Source: Leptolyngbyaceae cyanobacterium clean351 (GTDB lineage: Bacteria > Cyanobacteriota > Cyanobacteriia > DAIDHW01). From it: a stretch of 64,000 nucleotides of DNA. Each line of letters opens with the position of its first letter. The stretch's first letter is position 1. Under the pieces are notes generated by a model. The model saw only the letters and a program-made list of their open reading frames with translations, was not told the origin of the DNA and did no database searches. Below, one piece after another: positions 45,968-55,004 of the stretch. Both the position numbers and the translations under genes were made by a program. Location of the stretch: the NCBI GenBank assembly GCA_027451865.1, contig DAIDHW010000002.1, positions 124,001 to 188,000 on the forward strand. Reading direction: 5' to 3'.

Positions 45968-46352
45968 GCAGGATAGGTGACAGGTATAAAAATCTCCACA
46001 TCCCTACTCCTCTGGACCCCCCTTCAGGCAATGGGTCAGCCGGACCCTGGTTTTACGGCAGTCGGGAGTTTTTTAGTATAAAAAACTATCTTTTGGCTCT
46101 ATCTTCACTAGGGGGATTAACTCAAAACTAGCGGAAAATCTCCCCCACGGCAGAAATGCCACCTATGTACATTTAGGGTGGTTGGTGAAGATGAGGATTG
46201 CCGTGCCCAACTAACCTGGATCTAGCCCCGGGATGATGAGGCACTAAACCGGCTATGCAGTTGTGAATTAATCAGGTCCAAATTTTGTAGTACTCTTAAA
46301 CCAAGACGTCTCGAGGAGCTGATGGTATAATCTTGGACATACACTCCCGCTG
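45968..46352. other. Intergenic region with AT-rich perfect hairpin
   Basis: Holds a perfect nine-pair inverted repeat AGTTTTTTA-GTA-TAAAAAACT at 46067-46087, possibly terminator-like for the phosphatase gene in either direction, and the promoter listed at 46326. No gene seen. Confidence 0.45.
46326..46331 (+). promoter_or_regulatory. TATAAT -10 element
   Basis: Consensus TATAAT 22 bases before the GTG start at 46353, leaving a very short leader. No convincing -35 box at the expected distance, so an activator or extended -10 (TGGTATAAT) arrangement is possible. Confidence 0.5.
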
Positions 46353-46736
46353 GTGCAGGCAGGCACTGTGTACTCGCATAACCAATCCCTATTTCCCCTC
46401 CGGTTCCCCCGCGTTCTAGTTTGGCTGGGAGTCTTTTTGGTCCTGGCTTATATTGGCCTAGGGTGGCTGATCAAATCCCTCTTGATCTTAATAGCTCTTC
46501 TGTTAGTAGCTCCCTTCCTTGCTTTAGTAGCGGTCCGTTGGTGGCTGCAGCGCCATCTCATTCAAGGAGAGTGCCCCGTTTGCCACACTAGCCTGACGGC
46601 GGTGGGACCGCAGGACTTGGTTTGCCCAGCTTGTCGGGAGCCTCTCCAGGTACAATCCGGAAAGTTCGTTCGCTTGGCACCGACCAACACCATAGATGTT
46701 CAAGCCGTAGAAGTCCAGCCTCCTAATCATTTCTAG
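46353..46736 (+). CDS. Small membrane protein with C-terminal zinc ribbon
   Basis: A 127-residue protein from GTG 46353. Two hydrophobic helices (about 22-55, 'VLVWLGVFLVLAYIGLGWLI' and 'LLILIALLLVAPFLALVAV') are followed by a basic loop and a four-cysteine ribbon 'CPVCHTSLTAVGPQDLVCPA' continuing to a second CxxC. Membrane-tethered zinc-ribbon proteins of this shape occur across cyanobacteria without a known role. Eleven bases separate it from the next gene. Confidence 0.8.
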   Translation: MQAGTVYSHNQSLFPLRFPRVLVWLGVFLVLAYIGLGWLIKSLLILIALLLVAPFLALVAVRWWLQRHLIQGECPVCHTSLTAVGPQDLVCPACREPLQVQSGKFVRLAPTNTIDVQAVEVQPPNHF

Positions 46737-46747
46737 GTTGAGTTTCC

Positions 46748-47116
46748 TTGAAAGTTCCTGAATTTGGACTCCTGCTTAGTTCCGTAACCATGAGTGCTGC
46801 TGGTCAATTCTTCCTCAAGTTAGGAGCTCTCAAACTAGGTCGGGTCAGTAGTGACAATTTGGTCGGCCACCTCAGGGCGATCCTCACTACCCCCGAGTTG
46901 TTGGCAGGGCTTTCTTGCTACGCTCTGGGGGCCTTGGCTTACATCTTGCTGCTCACCCGAATTAAGTTGAGTGTTGCCGGCCCGGCGGCTTCTCTAATAT
47001 ACTTGTTCTCAGTAGGTCTAGGGTACTTTTTTTTCCATGAATCTATTCCCCTGAGTCGCTTTCTTGGCCTATCCTTGATTTTGATGGGGGTAGCTCTAGT
47101 AGTATGGAAGTCCTAA
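46748..47116 (+). CDS. EamA/SMR-like small multidrug-type membrane protein
   Basis: A 122-residue protein from TTG 46748 with four membrane helices: 'FGLLLSSVTMSAAGQFFLKL', 'AGLSCYALGALAYILLL', 'AASLIYLFSVGLGYFFF' and 'RFLGLSLILMGVALVVW'. Size and topology match single EamA/DMT-half transporters that work as dimers. 'AGPAASLIY' and 'ESIPLSRFLGLSLI' are typical helix-3/4 motifs. Substrate unknown. An ATG inside helix 1 (about residue 15) would delete half that helix, so I keep TTG. Confidence 0.8.
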   Translation: MKVPEFGLLLSSVTMSAAGQFFLKLGALKLGRVSSDNLVGHLRAILTTPELLAGLSCYALGALAYILLLTRIKLSVAGPAASLIYLFSVGLGYFFFHESIPLSRFLGLSLILMGVALVVWKS

Positions 47117-47173
47117 ATAGTTTCCCCATCGATAATTGGCTAGCACCTAATCAATCCTAGAAGGCTCCAGACC

Positions 47174-47530
47174 ATGTCTACTCTCATTGATCCTGAACTG
47201 CACCTCCAAGCTCCTTTTCAAGTCCCCCTGCCCCAGGTGCGGGGGGGAGCCCTACTCCTCGTCCGGCCTGCCCCCCATGGGAGTGCCACCTATCTGGCTT
47301 GGCTTGCCATGGTAGTCGGGCTAGGCTTTCTCGGCTGGCCCTTTGTGACCGTAATTCTGACGGTGTTGCGGGAGGTGAACTCTGTGCCCCTGCTAGCCCC
47401 CGCCTTCACTCTTGTGGGGTTTTCAGTCAGTCTGTGGTTCAGTTGCCGCCACCTCCTGTGGGCTGAGGAACGGCAAGCCCTAGGCCAACGGCTGCGGAAT
47501 TTTTGGCGGCGGGTCAGTTTGATTGAGTAG
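47174..47530 (+). CDS. Hypothetical membrane protein, 118 residues
   Basis: ATG 47174. Two hydrophobic helices in the middle ('LAWLAMVVGLGFLGWPFVTV' and 'LLAPAFTLVGFSVSLWFSC') with a soluble 38-residue N-terminus and a basic C-terminal tail (RQALGQRLRNFWRR). I do not recognise a family. It lies between the EamA-like gene and the peroxiredoxin gene, 51 bases before the latter, all in one direction. Confidence 0.65.
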   Translation: MSTLIDPELHLQAPFQVPLPQVRGGALLLVRPAPHGSATYLAWLAMVVGLGFLGWPFVTVILTVLREVNSVPLLAPAFTLVGFSVSLWFSCRHLLWAEERQALGQRLRNFWRRVSLIE

Positions 47531-47581
47531 GGGGGCCATACACCCCCTCGGGTCTTAGTTTAACTTCCAGGGAACCTCCTT

Positions 47582-48208
47582 ATGCCTAACCACTTCGACA
47601 GCTTGCGGGTTGGTCAACCTGCCCCAGAATTTGTGGCCACCGCGGTAATTAATCAAGAGTTTAAAAGAATCAGACTCCTAGATTACCGCGGCCGGTATGT
47701 AGTGCTTTTTTTCTATCCCCTGGATTTTACCTTTGTATGCCCAACGGAAATTACGGCTTTTAGTGACCGCTATCAAGAGTTTAAGGTCCTCAACACTGAA
47801 GTCTTAGCTATGTCTGTAGACAGTGAGTTCTCCCACCTAGCCTGGGTGCTGACAGAACGCACGGCGGGGGGGATTGGCGAAATTGCCTACCCCTTGGTGT
47901 CGGACCTCAAAAAAGAAATCAGCCTCGCCTACAATGTTCTAGACCCGGAATCGGGGGTAGCCCTGCGGGGGCTGTTTATCATTGACAGGGAAGGCATTCT
48001 CCAGCACAGCACCATTAACAATCTTTCCTTCGGCCGTAGTGTTGACGAAACTCTCCGAGTCCTCAAGGCCATTCAGCACGTCCAAACCCATCCCGATGAA
48101 GTGTGTCCCGTAGACTGGCATCCAGGTGACCCAACTATGAACCCTGACCCAGTCAAGTCTAAGATTTACTTTGCTCCCCCGGTGAGCACAGCTGTACCAA
48201 GTCCATAA
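47582..48208 (+). CDS. Typical 2-Cys peroxiredoxin
   Basis: Reduces hydrogen peroxide and alkyl peroxides using thioredoxin. The peroxidatic cysteine is Cys53 in '[14 protein letters not shown]' and the resolving one Cys175 in '[12 protein letters not shown]', making this the AhpC/Prx1 type. 208 residues; the tail 'KIYFAPPVS' extends slightly beyond the usual YF motif. AGGG/GGAACC ribosome-site-like bases lie upstream. Its 3' end overlaps the convergent holB gene by about 50 bases. Confidence 0.96.
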   Translation: MPNHFDSLRVGQPAPEFVATAVINQEFKRIRLLDYRGRYVVLFFYPLDFTFVCPTEITAFSDRYQEFKVLNTEVLAMSVDSEFSHLAWVLTERTAGGIGEIAYPLVSDLKKEISLAYNVLDPESGVALRGLFIIDREGILQHSTINNLSFGRSVDETLRVLKAIQHVQTHPDEVCPVDWHPGDPTMNPDPVKSKIYFAPPVSTAVPSP

Positions 48209-49046
48209 GGGTTACTTCCCACACTAGCCGGGGTTGGGCCAAGGCCTCGAGGGCCCGTCGGCCCTCCTCCAACCGGCGTAAAACCGGCAAAGCCTCGGGG
48301 AGGGCGGTCCGCCAGCGGTACTGTAGGTAACTTAGTAGCCACAGTTGGCCATCCGCGTCCACCTCAGCAGTAATTTGGCGGGCTAACTTTAGGGCGGCCC
48401 GCATGGTGGTTAACCCCTCAAACCCAGTCATCACCGCTCCGGGGATTGCCTGGAGATTTTGGTAGTGCCGTAGGGCGGCTCCAGCACTACCCTCTGCCAG
48501 GGCCATGACCAGCTGGTTTTCCAGGACCTGAGGGTGGCCAGTCTGGATAATTACTTGAGCCAAGGTCTGGGGGTCCAAGCTCCGAAAAGGAATGCGCTGG
48601 CAACGGGAGACCAGGGTAGGCAGGAGGACCTCGGGACCGGGGGCAATCAAAATCAAAGTTGTCTGGCCTGGTTCTTCCAGGGTCTTAAGCAGCCCATTGG
48701 CTGCCTCTTCGCCCATTGATTCAGCCTGGTCCACAATTACCCCCAAGCCCGGATTATCCTGTACAGTCCTGCGTAGTTGGCGGATCTGGTCTAGGCGGAT
48801 TTGGGGACGGGCTGGGCGCTTTGCCCCTTGGGCTTGGGGGTAGTTAGGTTCTACTCGGTAGGGCTGGCTATTCTGGATGCACTGGGCGAGAAACCAACTA
48901 GCAGTCAAACTGCGGCCAACACCAGTTGGGCCTGTAAATAGGTAAGCGGGAGCAACGCGGCCCCGATCCAAGGCTCGTCTCAACAAGCCTAGGGCCGTAG
49001 CCTGACCTAGGGGCTCTGTTAACACTCCCCCGCCAGACGCCAGCAC
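48159..49046 (-). CDS. holB: DNA polymerase III delta-prime subunit
   Basis: Clamp-loader subunit, 295 residues. The AAA+ core shows '[19 protein letters not shown]', where the Walker A lysine is Arg as expected for a delta-prime that does not hydrolyse ATP, '[20 protein letters not shown]' (Walker B region), '[18 protein letters not shown]' and the SRC motif '[11 protein letters not shown]'. The zinc module cysteines between helices are absent. The start overlaps the end of ackA by 28 bases. Confidence 0.92.
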   Translation of the reverse strand: MLASGGGVLTEPLGQATALGLLRRALDRGRVAPAYLFTGPTGVGRSLTASWFLAQCIQNSQPYRVEPNYPQAQGAKRPARPQIRLDQIRQLRRTVQDNPGLGVIVDQAESMGEEAANGLLKTLEEPGQTTLILIAPGPEVLLPTLVSRCQRIPFRSLDPQTLAQVIIQTGHPQVLENQLVMALAEGSAGAALRHYQNLQAIPGAVMTGFEGLTTMRAALKLARQITAEVDADGQLWLLSYLQYRWRTALPEALPVLRRLEEGRRALEALAQPRLVWEVTLMDLVQLCSPGEQSKS

Positions 49047-50233
49047 TCCTGGGCTATGGCCCAGTCCTCCTCGGTTTTGATCACCAGAACCCGGACTCGC
49101 GAGCTTGGGTCGGCTACATCCTGGTCGGTCTGGGCCTGGTCGTTGGCAGCATCATCCAAGCGCAACCCCAGACATTCCCAGGGCTGACAGCACTGCTGGC
49201 GCACCCAAGGGGAGTGCTCTCCTACTCCGGCAGTAAAAACCAGGACATCCAATCCCCCCAAAGAGCCCACCATGGCCCCAATTCCCGCCCGAATTCTGTG
49301 CACGTACGCCTGTAGGGCCAGGTGAGCACGCTCGTGTCCAGCCTCCCGCGCCGCTAGCAACCGCCGCAGGTCCGCTGATATTCCCGATACCCCCAACAAC
49401 CCAGATTCCTGGCTGAGAACCCGCTCCAGAGTGGCTGCATCCAGGGTGCCAGTGCGCAGGAGATACAGGAGGATACCTGGATCGACGCTGCCGGAGCGAG
49501 TTCCCATCATCAGCCCTTCTAGGGGAGTAAAACCCATAGTGGTGTCGACGCTGCGGCCCTGGGCAACGGCACTAAGGGAGCAACCATTACCCAAATGACA
49601 GATCACCAGGCGCAGGGAGGCTAGGTCTTGACCGAGGAGCTGGGCTGCCCGCTGAGCACAGTACTGGTGACTGATGCCGTGGAAGCCGTAACGGCGAATC
49701 CCTTGCTCCCACCACTGGTAAGGACCGGGATACAGAGCCGCGGTCTGGGGTAGATGGGCATGGAAGGCCGTATCAAAAACGGCTACCTGGGGCCGGGCGC
49801 CAAAACAGGTGGTCACCGCCTCGATACCCTCAACAATAGCCGGATGGTGGAGGGGAGCAAAGGCTGTCAAGTCTCGGATCCGATCAAGCACCGGGCCATC
49901 GATGGGCACACTCTGGGAAAAGTAGGGTCCCCCGTGCACAACCCGATGCCCTACAACGGCGATCTCCTCGGGGGTACTGAGGACCTGGGTAGGACCGCTG
50001 GTGAGGGCCGCTAGGAGTCGACCCACCACTGCTGCCCGGGAGAGGTGCTCACACACCTCCTGTAGGCGTTCCCCTCGGCTAGTGGACACTAGGAGCTCCG
50101 CCGCCCCGGCCTGATGGGTCCAGTCCACCTGGCCAGACCATAGGGGGGGACTGCTGGTAAGCGGGGGGGTCATCCAATCGTAGAGGGCAGCCTTCTGGCT
50201 ACTAGAGCCGGCGTTAAGAACCAGGATCTTCAT
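49019..50233 (-). CDS. ackA: Acetate kinase
   Basis: Interconverts acetyl phosphate/ADP and acetate/ATP. 404 residues. 'MKILVLNAGSSSQKAALYD' is the N-terminal phosphate loop, 'VAVFDTAFHAHLP' has the catalytic Asp-His set, 'CHLGNGCSLSAVAQGRSVDT' and 'GLMMGTRSGSVDPG' are the adenosine/phosphate loops, and 'FTAGVGEHSPWVR' closes the list. No phosphotransacetylase gene is adjacent. Overlaps holB downstream (28 bases) and ftn2 upstream (20 bases). Confidence 0.96.
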   Translation of the reverse strand: MKILVLNAGSSSQKAALYDWMTPPLTSSPPLWSGQVDWTHQAGAAELLVSTSRGERLQEVCEHLSRAAVVGRLLAALTSGPTQVLSTPEEIAVVGHRVVHGGPYFSQSVPIDGPVLDRIRDLTAFAPLHHPAIVEGIEAVTTCFGARPQVAVFDTAFHAHLPQTAALYPGPYQWWEQGIRRYGFHGISHQYCAQRAAQLLGQDLASLRLVICHLGNGCSLSAVAQGRSVDTTMGFTPLEGLMMGTRSGSVDPGILLYLLRTGTLDAATLERVLSQESGLLGVSGISADLRRLLAAREAGHERAHLALQAYVHRIRAGIGAMVGSLGGLDVLVFTAGVGEHSPWVRQQCCQPWECLGLRLDDAANDQAQTDQDVADPSSRVRVLVIKTEEDWAIAQECWRLAGEC

Positions 50234-52062
50234 GGAGAATATTCATGTTTTGAATTCGCCACTGACACCCAGTCAGGGCCAGAGTATAGCGCACCCACAG
50301 GCTTTGATCATAGGTATGGAGGGGTTGGACCTGGCCAAGCTGGTAGAGCTGACCAGTTTCTTGGATCTTGGCTTCTACTTGGGGGTGGGGGGAACGCAAC
50401 TGGTTGAAATGGAGGTAATTGGCATCTAGGTGGTGTTGATACTCCCAATACCATTCCTGCTCTTGAGCTTGCTGGGCTTGGGCCTGCCACTGAGGGAGGG
50501 CAGGAGGGATTAAGATGCTCGATAATTGCTGCCAACGGTGACCCGGACCAAAGACAGCACCCTTGACGGCTAGCCAGGTGGTAATCACCCTGCACGCTGC
50601 GCGCTATTCCCGGGGTCAAGGGGGGTGTGGGGAGGGGCAAGGGGGGTGTAGTCAGCCGCAGAAACAGCCGCTCACTTTTAGCTGCCGGTGGGGGAGTGGG
50701 GTGGAGCTGGTTGTAAACCCGCATCAACAGCACTCCCCCAACTATGGCCATCAGGAAACCAGTTAGTATCAGTCGCCACCGCCGGGAGGGGTGCGGTCGC
50801 CGCCGCTTTCGACGGCGGGGGACAACCGCTGCGGGAGCAGCCGGGAGGGGATCGGCAGGGGGCTGGGGGGCCGGGCTACTAGAGGTTGGCAGTGCCTCGA
50901 TGTATTCCTGGACTCGCCGGTCAGCAAAGTAAGGGTTTAAGGAAGCCGGATGAGCTTGAAGGTCTCGAAAGTAGGGTAGGACTTCGGTTTGTAGCCAGGC
51001 TTGGGTATAGGCACACAGACCCGGGATGAGGTCCCCTGAATCCTCAGAGTGCTGATGGATAAACTTGATCGCCTCCTCTTCCTGGCACAGGGCAAGGTGG
51101 TCACCGGCCGCTTCTAGTTGCCCCAACAATAGGTAACAGATGGCAGTTTCTAGTTGCACATCCTGACGGGGTTGGAGATAGGTGAGAAATTCCTGGGCTT
51201 GGAGAATCAACTCTGGTTGATGACGAGCAAATCCCTGGCCTACCAGGGTGTAGACTGCCAGGTAAGCTCCTGCGGCCGAAGGCCTTTGGACTTCAGTGAC
51301 AAATAAGCGCTGTTGTTCATCGCAGGTGAGGTAGGCGCGCAGCTGCTGGATAAAGTGTAAAAAATCCTCCCGGCCTAGACCAGAGCGGTCATTACCTAAG
51401 CCATCAATGCCGCCCCGTTCCTTGAGCATTTTGGCTAGCAATTCCAATCCCTGGCTGCGTTCGGCTTCTGCCGTTAGGGGCAAAGCTAGTAGCTCGAGAA
51501 TCTGGTAGGGCTGCAGCTTAGCCAGGTCGGCGCGAATTTCCTGTTGGACCTGTAAAAATGCTCCCTGACTAGTGAGCACCGTCAACCCAGTCTCCAAGTG
51601 GGCAGCAGCATCTTGGTAATGCTGCTGCTGCCACTGCTCCCGGCCCAATTCTAGGCAGGCCAAAGCGACCATCAGGACCATATCGAGCATGGCTAGGGCG
51701 GAGAGCGTCTGAGGATAGGAGCGGCTCAACTCTACAACCAGTTCGTATTCTCCCAGCTCAAGTAGCACCAGCAATGCCCCAAGAAACTCAGGATCTTCGA
51801 TCTCAATTACCGCCTCTAGGGCTGCATCAGCCGATTCCCCCGGGCGACCGAAGAAGTTAGCATCGTAGACCTGGCGCTGCTGGGGGTCAGACAAGACCGC
51901 AAAGGCCCGGTCTAACAAAGCCCTGCGAGCACTGAGCGCCTGCTCAGAGTAGTCGCGGCGCGGTAGCTGGGCAGCCCGGTCACGGTAGGCCTGCTTTAGT
52001 TGCTCCTGATTGGCTTGGACTGCTAGGCCGAGAATGCGGTAGTAGTCTAGGGGGATTTGCAC
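50214..52062 (-). pseudogene. ftn2: Cell-division protein Ftn2/ZipN/ARC6-like, single-base frameshift
   Basis: Organiser of the FtsZ ring in cyanobacteria (ARC6 in plastids). From 52062: a DnaJ-like N-terminus (DYYRILGLAVQANQEQLKQA), a long helical domain (about 90-400), a basic stretch and one membrane helix ('LILTGFLMAIVGGVLLMRVY', about 445). After 'TPGIARSVQ' the frame goes wrong; one extra G in GGG (plus-strand CCC 50588-50590) explains it, because removing it joins directly to 'VITTWLAVKGAVFGPGHR' and 'ALPQWQ', the periplasmic IMS domain, ending at 50214. Corrected length is 615 residues. Since the gene is important for division, sequencing error is as likely as a real mutation. Confidence 0.85.
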
Positions 52063-52570
52063 CGTTTGAGAGAGCTAGTTTAACTGGAATAGGCCATTAA
52101 ACAAGGTGCCGCCATACTGACCGCCGCGAGGAGGACCTTAGGTGGGAAAATCGATTTACCTCCTTCCCGGGCATCGCCTAGGGATCCAGCCTGAGAGTAG
52201 GCAGGTTTCCATCGGGTTCTGAAACGCTCTCATCACCATCTTTGATTGCCGCGGTTTTGTGCCTGAGATGTGAAATGACTGATTTGGGCAGACAGTTGGT
52301 CAGGGTTACTTAGCAACGCCTGGCACTAATTTCCGTGCAGATATCCTGTTTTCTCACTCTTTAACATCGAAGTTCATCCCCGGACCAGTCGGATCCCCGA
52401 CCGCTAACACCCGGCCAATGGTAACATGGTTCGGGTGAAAGGTCTACAGCTGCCCGCCCGGTGAACAGCCGGTAAGGGGCACGCCCGGACAACAACGAGT
52501 ACCCCCCTAGCTGGGATAATATTAAAGCCTAACTAAAAACACGCAATTTATCCAGGAGTCTTCCTGCCCC
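52063..52570. other. 508-bp intergenic region before pdhA
   Basis: No gene seen. Several GC-rich helices are possible around 52440-52490 (GCCCGGTGAACAGCCGG). The 3' end contains the pdhA promoter candidate. It may hide a small RNA, but I cannot match it to a known class. Confidence 0.4.
52517..52522 (+). promoter_or_regulatory. TAATAT -10-like element before pdhA
   Basis: TAATAT about 50 bases upstream of the pdhA start, in the AT-rich stretch TGGGATAATATTAAAGCC. No good -35 hexamer at 17 bases. Confidence 0.4.
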
Positions 52571-53599
52571 ATGGTCCAAGAACGCACGCTGCCAGAGTAT
52601 CACTCTGCTGCCACTAGCCTAACCCGAGCCGATGGGCTGCGTCTCTACGAAGATATGGTCCTCGGCCGAGAGTTTGAAGATAAATGCGCGGAGATGTACT
52701 ATCGGGGTCGGATGTTTGGCTTTGTGCACTTGTACAACGGTCAGGAAGCCGTAGCCTCAGGGGTGATCAAGGCTCTGGAGCCTACAGACTACGTCTGCAG
52801 TACTTACCGTGACCACGTCCACGCCCTCAGTGCTGGGGTGCCGGCCCGGGAAGTGATGGCGGAGCTATTCGGTAAGGTCACAGGTTGCAGTAAAGGCCGG
52901 GGTGGTTCTATGCACCTGTTTTCGGCTCAACATCACTTGCTAGGAGGCTTCGCCTTCGTAGCGGAGGGGATTCCGGTGGCCCTAGGAGCTGCCTTTCAAG
53001 CTCGCTACCGCCAGGAGGCGATGGGTGAGAGTGGCCCAATGCAGGTGACCGCCTGCTTCTTTGGGGATGGGGCCTGCAACAACGGCCAGTTTTTTGAATG
53101 CCTTAACATGGCTTCCTTATGGCGGCTGCCGATTATTTTTGTCGTTGAGAATAACAAGTGGGCGATCGGCATGGCCCACGAGCGAGCCACTTCCCAGCCG
53201 GAAATCTATCAAAAGGCAGCCGCCTTCGGCATGCCGGGAGTAGAGGTAGACGGGATGAATGTGGTGGCTGTCTGGGATGTTGCTCAAACTGCCCTCCAGC
53301 GAGCTCGGGCGGGGGAGGGTCCGACCTTAATTGAAGCTCTCACCTACCGCTTCCGGGGTCACTCCCTAGCGGACCCTGATGAGCTGCGCTCCAAGGAAGA
53401 AAAAGAGTACTGGTTACCCCAGGACCCAATCAAGCAGTTTGCTGCCTATCTACTCACCCACAACCTAGCTCAAGAGGCTGAATTGGCAGCCATTCACCAG
53501 GAGATTCGGGCGCGGGTGGAAGACGCGGTTGCCTTTGCAGAGGAAAGCCCAGAACCAGACCCACGAGACTTGCGGCGCTATATCTATGCCGAAGACTAG
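52571..53599 (+). CDS. pdhA: Pyruvate dehydrogenase E1 component alpha subunit
   Basis: ThDP-dependent decarboxylation of pyruvate to feed acetyl-CoA synthesis. 342 residues. '[20 protein letters not shown]' and '[20 protein letters not shown]' shape the active site; the ThDP-binding motif runs from '[17 protein letters not shown]' to '[11 protein letters not shown]'; '[19 protein letters not shown]' is the conserved loop that is phosphorylated in eukaryotes. A GGAG ribosome site precedes ATG 52571. The beta subunit gene is elsewhere, as usual in cyanobacteria. Confidence 0.97.
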   Translation: MVQERTLPEYHSAATSLTRADGLRLYEDMVLGREFEDKCAEMYYRGRMFGFVHLYNGQEAVASGVIKALEPTDYVCSTYRDHVHALSAGVPAREVMAELFGKVTGCSKGRGGSMHLFSAQHHLLGGFAFVAEGIPVALGAAFQARYRQEAMGESGPMQVTACFFGDGACNNGQFFECLNMASLWRLPIIFVVENNKWAIGMAHERATSQPEIYQKAAAFGMPGVEVDGMNVVAVWDVAQTALQRARAGEGPTLIEALTYRFRGHSLADPDELRSKEEKEYWLPQDPIKQFAAYLLTHNLAQEAELAAIHQEIRARVEDAVAFAEESPEPDPRDLRRYIYAED

Positions 53600-53608
53600 G
53601 ATGCCCCT

Positions 53609-54400
53609 ATGCCTGGTGGTCCCAACCTGATTCTGTTGAGCTTTGATGTGGAGGAATTTGATCTGCCTCTAGAGTACGGCATCAGTATTCCCTTCGAGGA
53701 GCAGATTGCCACCACCTGGGAAGGTTTGGGGTTGATTTTGGAATTGCTTGAACAGCTGCAACTACGCTCCACTCTGTTTGTGACCGCTAACTATGCCCTG
53801 CACGCCCCCGATCAAATTCGCGCAGCTGCTACCCGGCACGAAATCGCCTCCCATGGGTTCTACCACTGCCGATTTCAGGTAGCGGACCTGGTCACCTCCA
53901 AGCAGACCCTAGAGGGGATTACTCACGCCCCAGTCCAGGGATTCCGCATGGCGCGACTGCAGAGTGTAGAGCATGCAGACCTACTAAGTGCAGGCTACAG
54001 CTATAACTCTTCCCTCAACCCCACCTACATCCCTGGCCGCTACAATCATCTCACCAAACCGCGTCAGCCCCACTACCAAGGCCCCCTGCTCCAGGTGCCC
54101 GTATCCGTCACCCCCCTGGTGCGCTTTCCCCTATTTTGGTTGAGCTTCAAAAACTTTCCCTTAGGACTAATCAAAGGGGCTACCCAATTTACCCTTGCCT
54201 GGGACCACTGGTTGAGTCTTTACTATCACCCATGGGAATTTGCAGACTTAAGCGCGTTTCCTGTGCCTAATTACCTCAGGTATCCCTGTGGTCCCCTACT
54301 GGTGGCCAAACTCCGGCGTTATCTAATCTGGCTGAAGCAGCGGGGGGAATTCATCTCCTACGGCGACTACTACTCTCTGGCACAACTGGAGCAAACCTAG
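53609..54400 (+). CDS. Polysaccharide deacetylase (NodB-like)
   Basis: A 263-residue carbohydrate esterase family 4-type protein. 'LLSFDVEEFDLPLEYG' contains the general-base Asp, 'RSTLFVTANYA' and 'HEIASHGFYHC' carry the metal-binding HxxxH-like motif, and 'GFRMARLQSVEHADLL' the Arg. 'YYHPWEF' near the end matches the DUF3473-type extension seen in exopolysaccharide gene clusters. No signal peptide, so it may act on lipid-linked or cytoplasmic precursors. It begins nine bases after pdhA and its last base is shared with the next start. Confidence 0.88.
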   Translation: MPGGPNLILLSFDVEEFDLPLEYGISIPFEEQIATTWEGLGLILELLEQLQLRSTLFVTANYALHAPDQIRAAATRHEIASHGFYHCRFQVADLVTSKQTLEGITHAPVQGFRMARLQSVEHADLLSAGYSYNSSLNPTYIPGRYNHLTKPRQPHYQGPLLQVPVSVTPLVRFPLFWLSFKNFPLGLIKGATQFTLAWDHWLSLYYHPWEFADLSAFPVPNYLRYPCGPLLVAKLRRYLIWLKQRGEFISYGDYYSLAQLEQT

Positions 54401-54879
54401 TGAATAAGTTCCCCCAGATTCTCTGCTTGAGCGCCATCCTCGGACTGGGGGGAGTCAGTCCTATGCCGAGGACAGCGCAACCGGTCCTAGCTCAAGGGCT
54501 AGTTGATATTTCTTCCACCCAGGCCGCCGAGCAGGTTTACCAGATGTTGCCTTACCTACCCAAGGACAATACCTACGTCAGCCGACAAACCGGACAGGTA
54601 GACCCTAACAACACCCTCATCAGTCGCCTGATTCGCTACCATATCGCCGTCAAGGGCCGATCTCCCCTCAGTCGCTTCGACTGGCTGTTGACCTTAGCTG
54701 ACTACCTAGGAGCAAATGAGCCCTTTGAGATCTATCAGTACCCCAGTGGTCATGCCCTCACCCAAAATCCAGCCTTAGCGGACCAGGCCGCCATCCAGAA
54801 ACTGGACCTAGCCCAACGTCATGCCCTGGTTCGAGCCCTGCTAGAGGTTTTTGAACGGGCTGCCCGACTCGGCGGCTAA
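54400..54879 (+). CDS. Secreted hypothetical protein
   Basis: Starts at GTG 54400 overlapping the previous TAG by one base (TAGTG), a coupled arrangement. 159 residues with a signal peptide (CLSAILGLGGVSPMPRTAQP, probable cut near VLAQ). The mature part has 'YQMLPYLPKDNTYVSRQTGQ', 'NTLISRLIRYHIAVKGRSPL' and 'RFDWLLTLADYLGANEPFEI', a pattern conserved in cyanobacterial hypothetical proteins. Its link to the upstream deacetylase suggests a cell-envelope role, but this is inference. Confidence 0.8.
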   Translation: MNKFPQILCLSAILGLGGVSPMPRTAQPVLAQGLVDISSTQAAEQVYQMLPYLPKDNTYVSRQTGQVDPNNTLISRLIRYHIAVKGRSPLSRFDWLLTLADYLGANEPFEIYQYPSGHALTQNPALADQAAIQKLDLAQRHALVRALLEVFERAARLGG

Positions 54880-55004
54880 ACCAGACTACCAGAGTTCCCA
54901 GGACAGGCAAACTCTCCCCCGCCCCTCCAGCTCAGTCAACTAGAAGCCAGCTTTGCTGCCCACCTCGGATCCGGGTAGACCAACTCACTCACCAGCTGTC
55001 ACTC

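Noticed and set aside
50214-50588. Separate 124-residue gene at the end of ftn2
   Set aside because: It is the IMS domain of Ftn2 displaced by one base; joining the frames gives the full-length family architecture.
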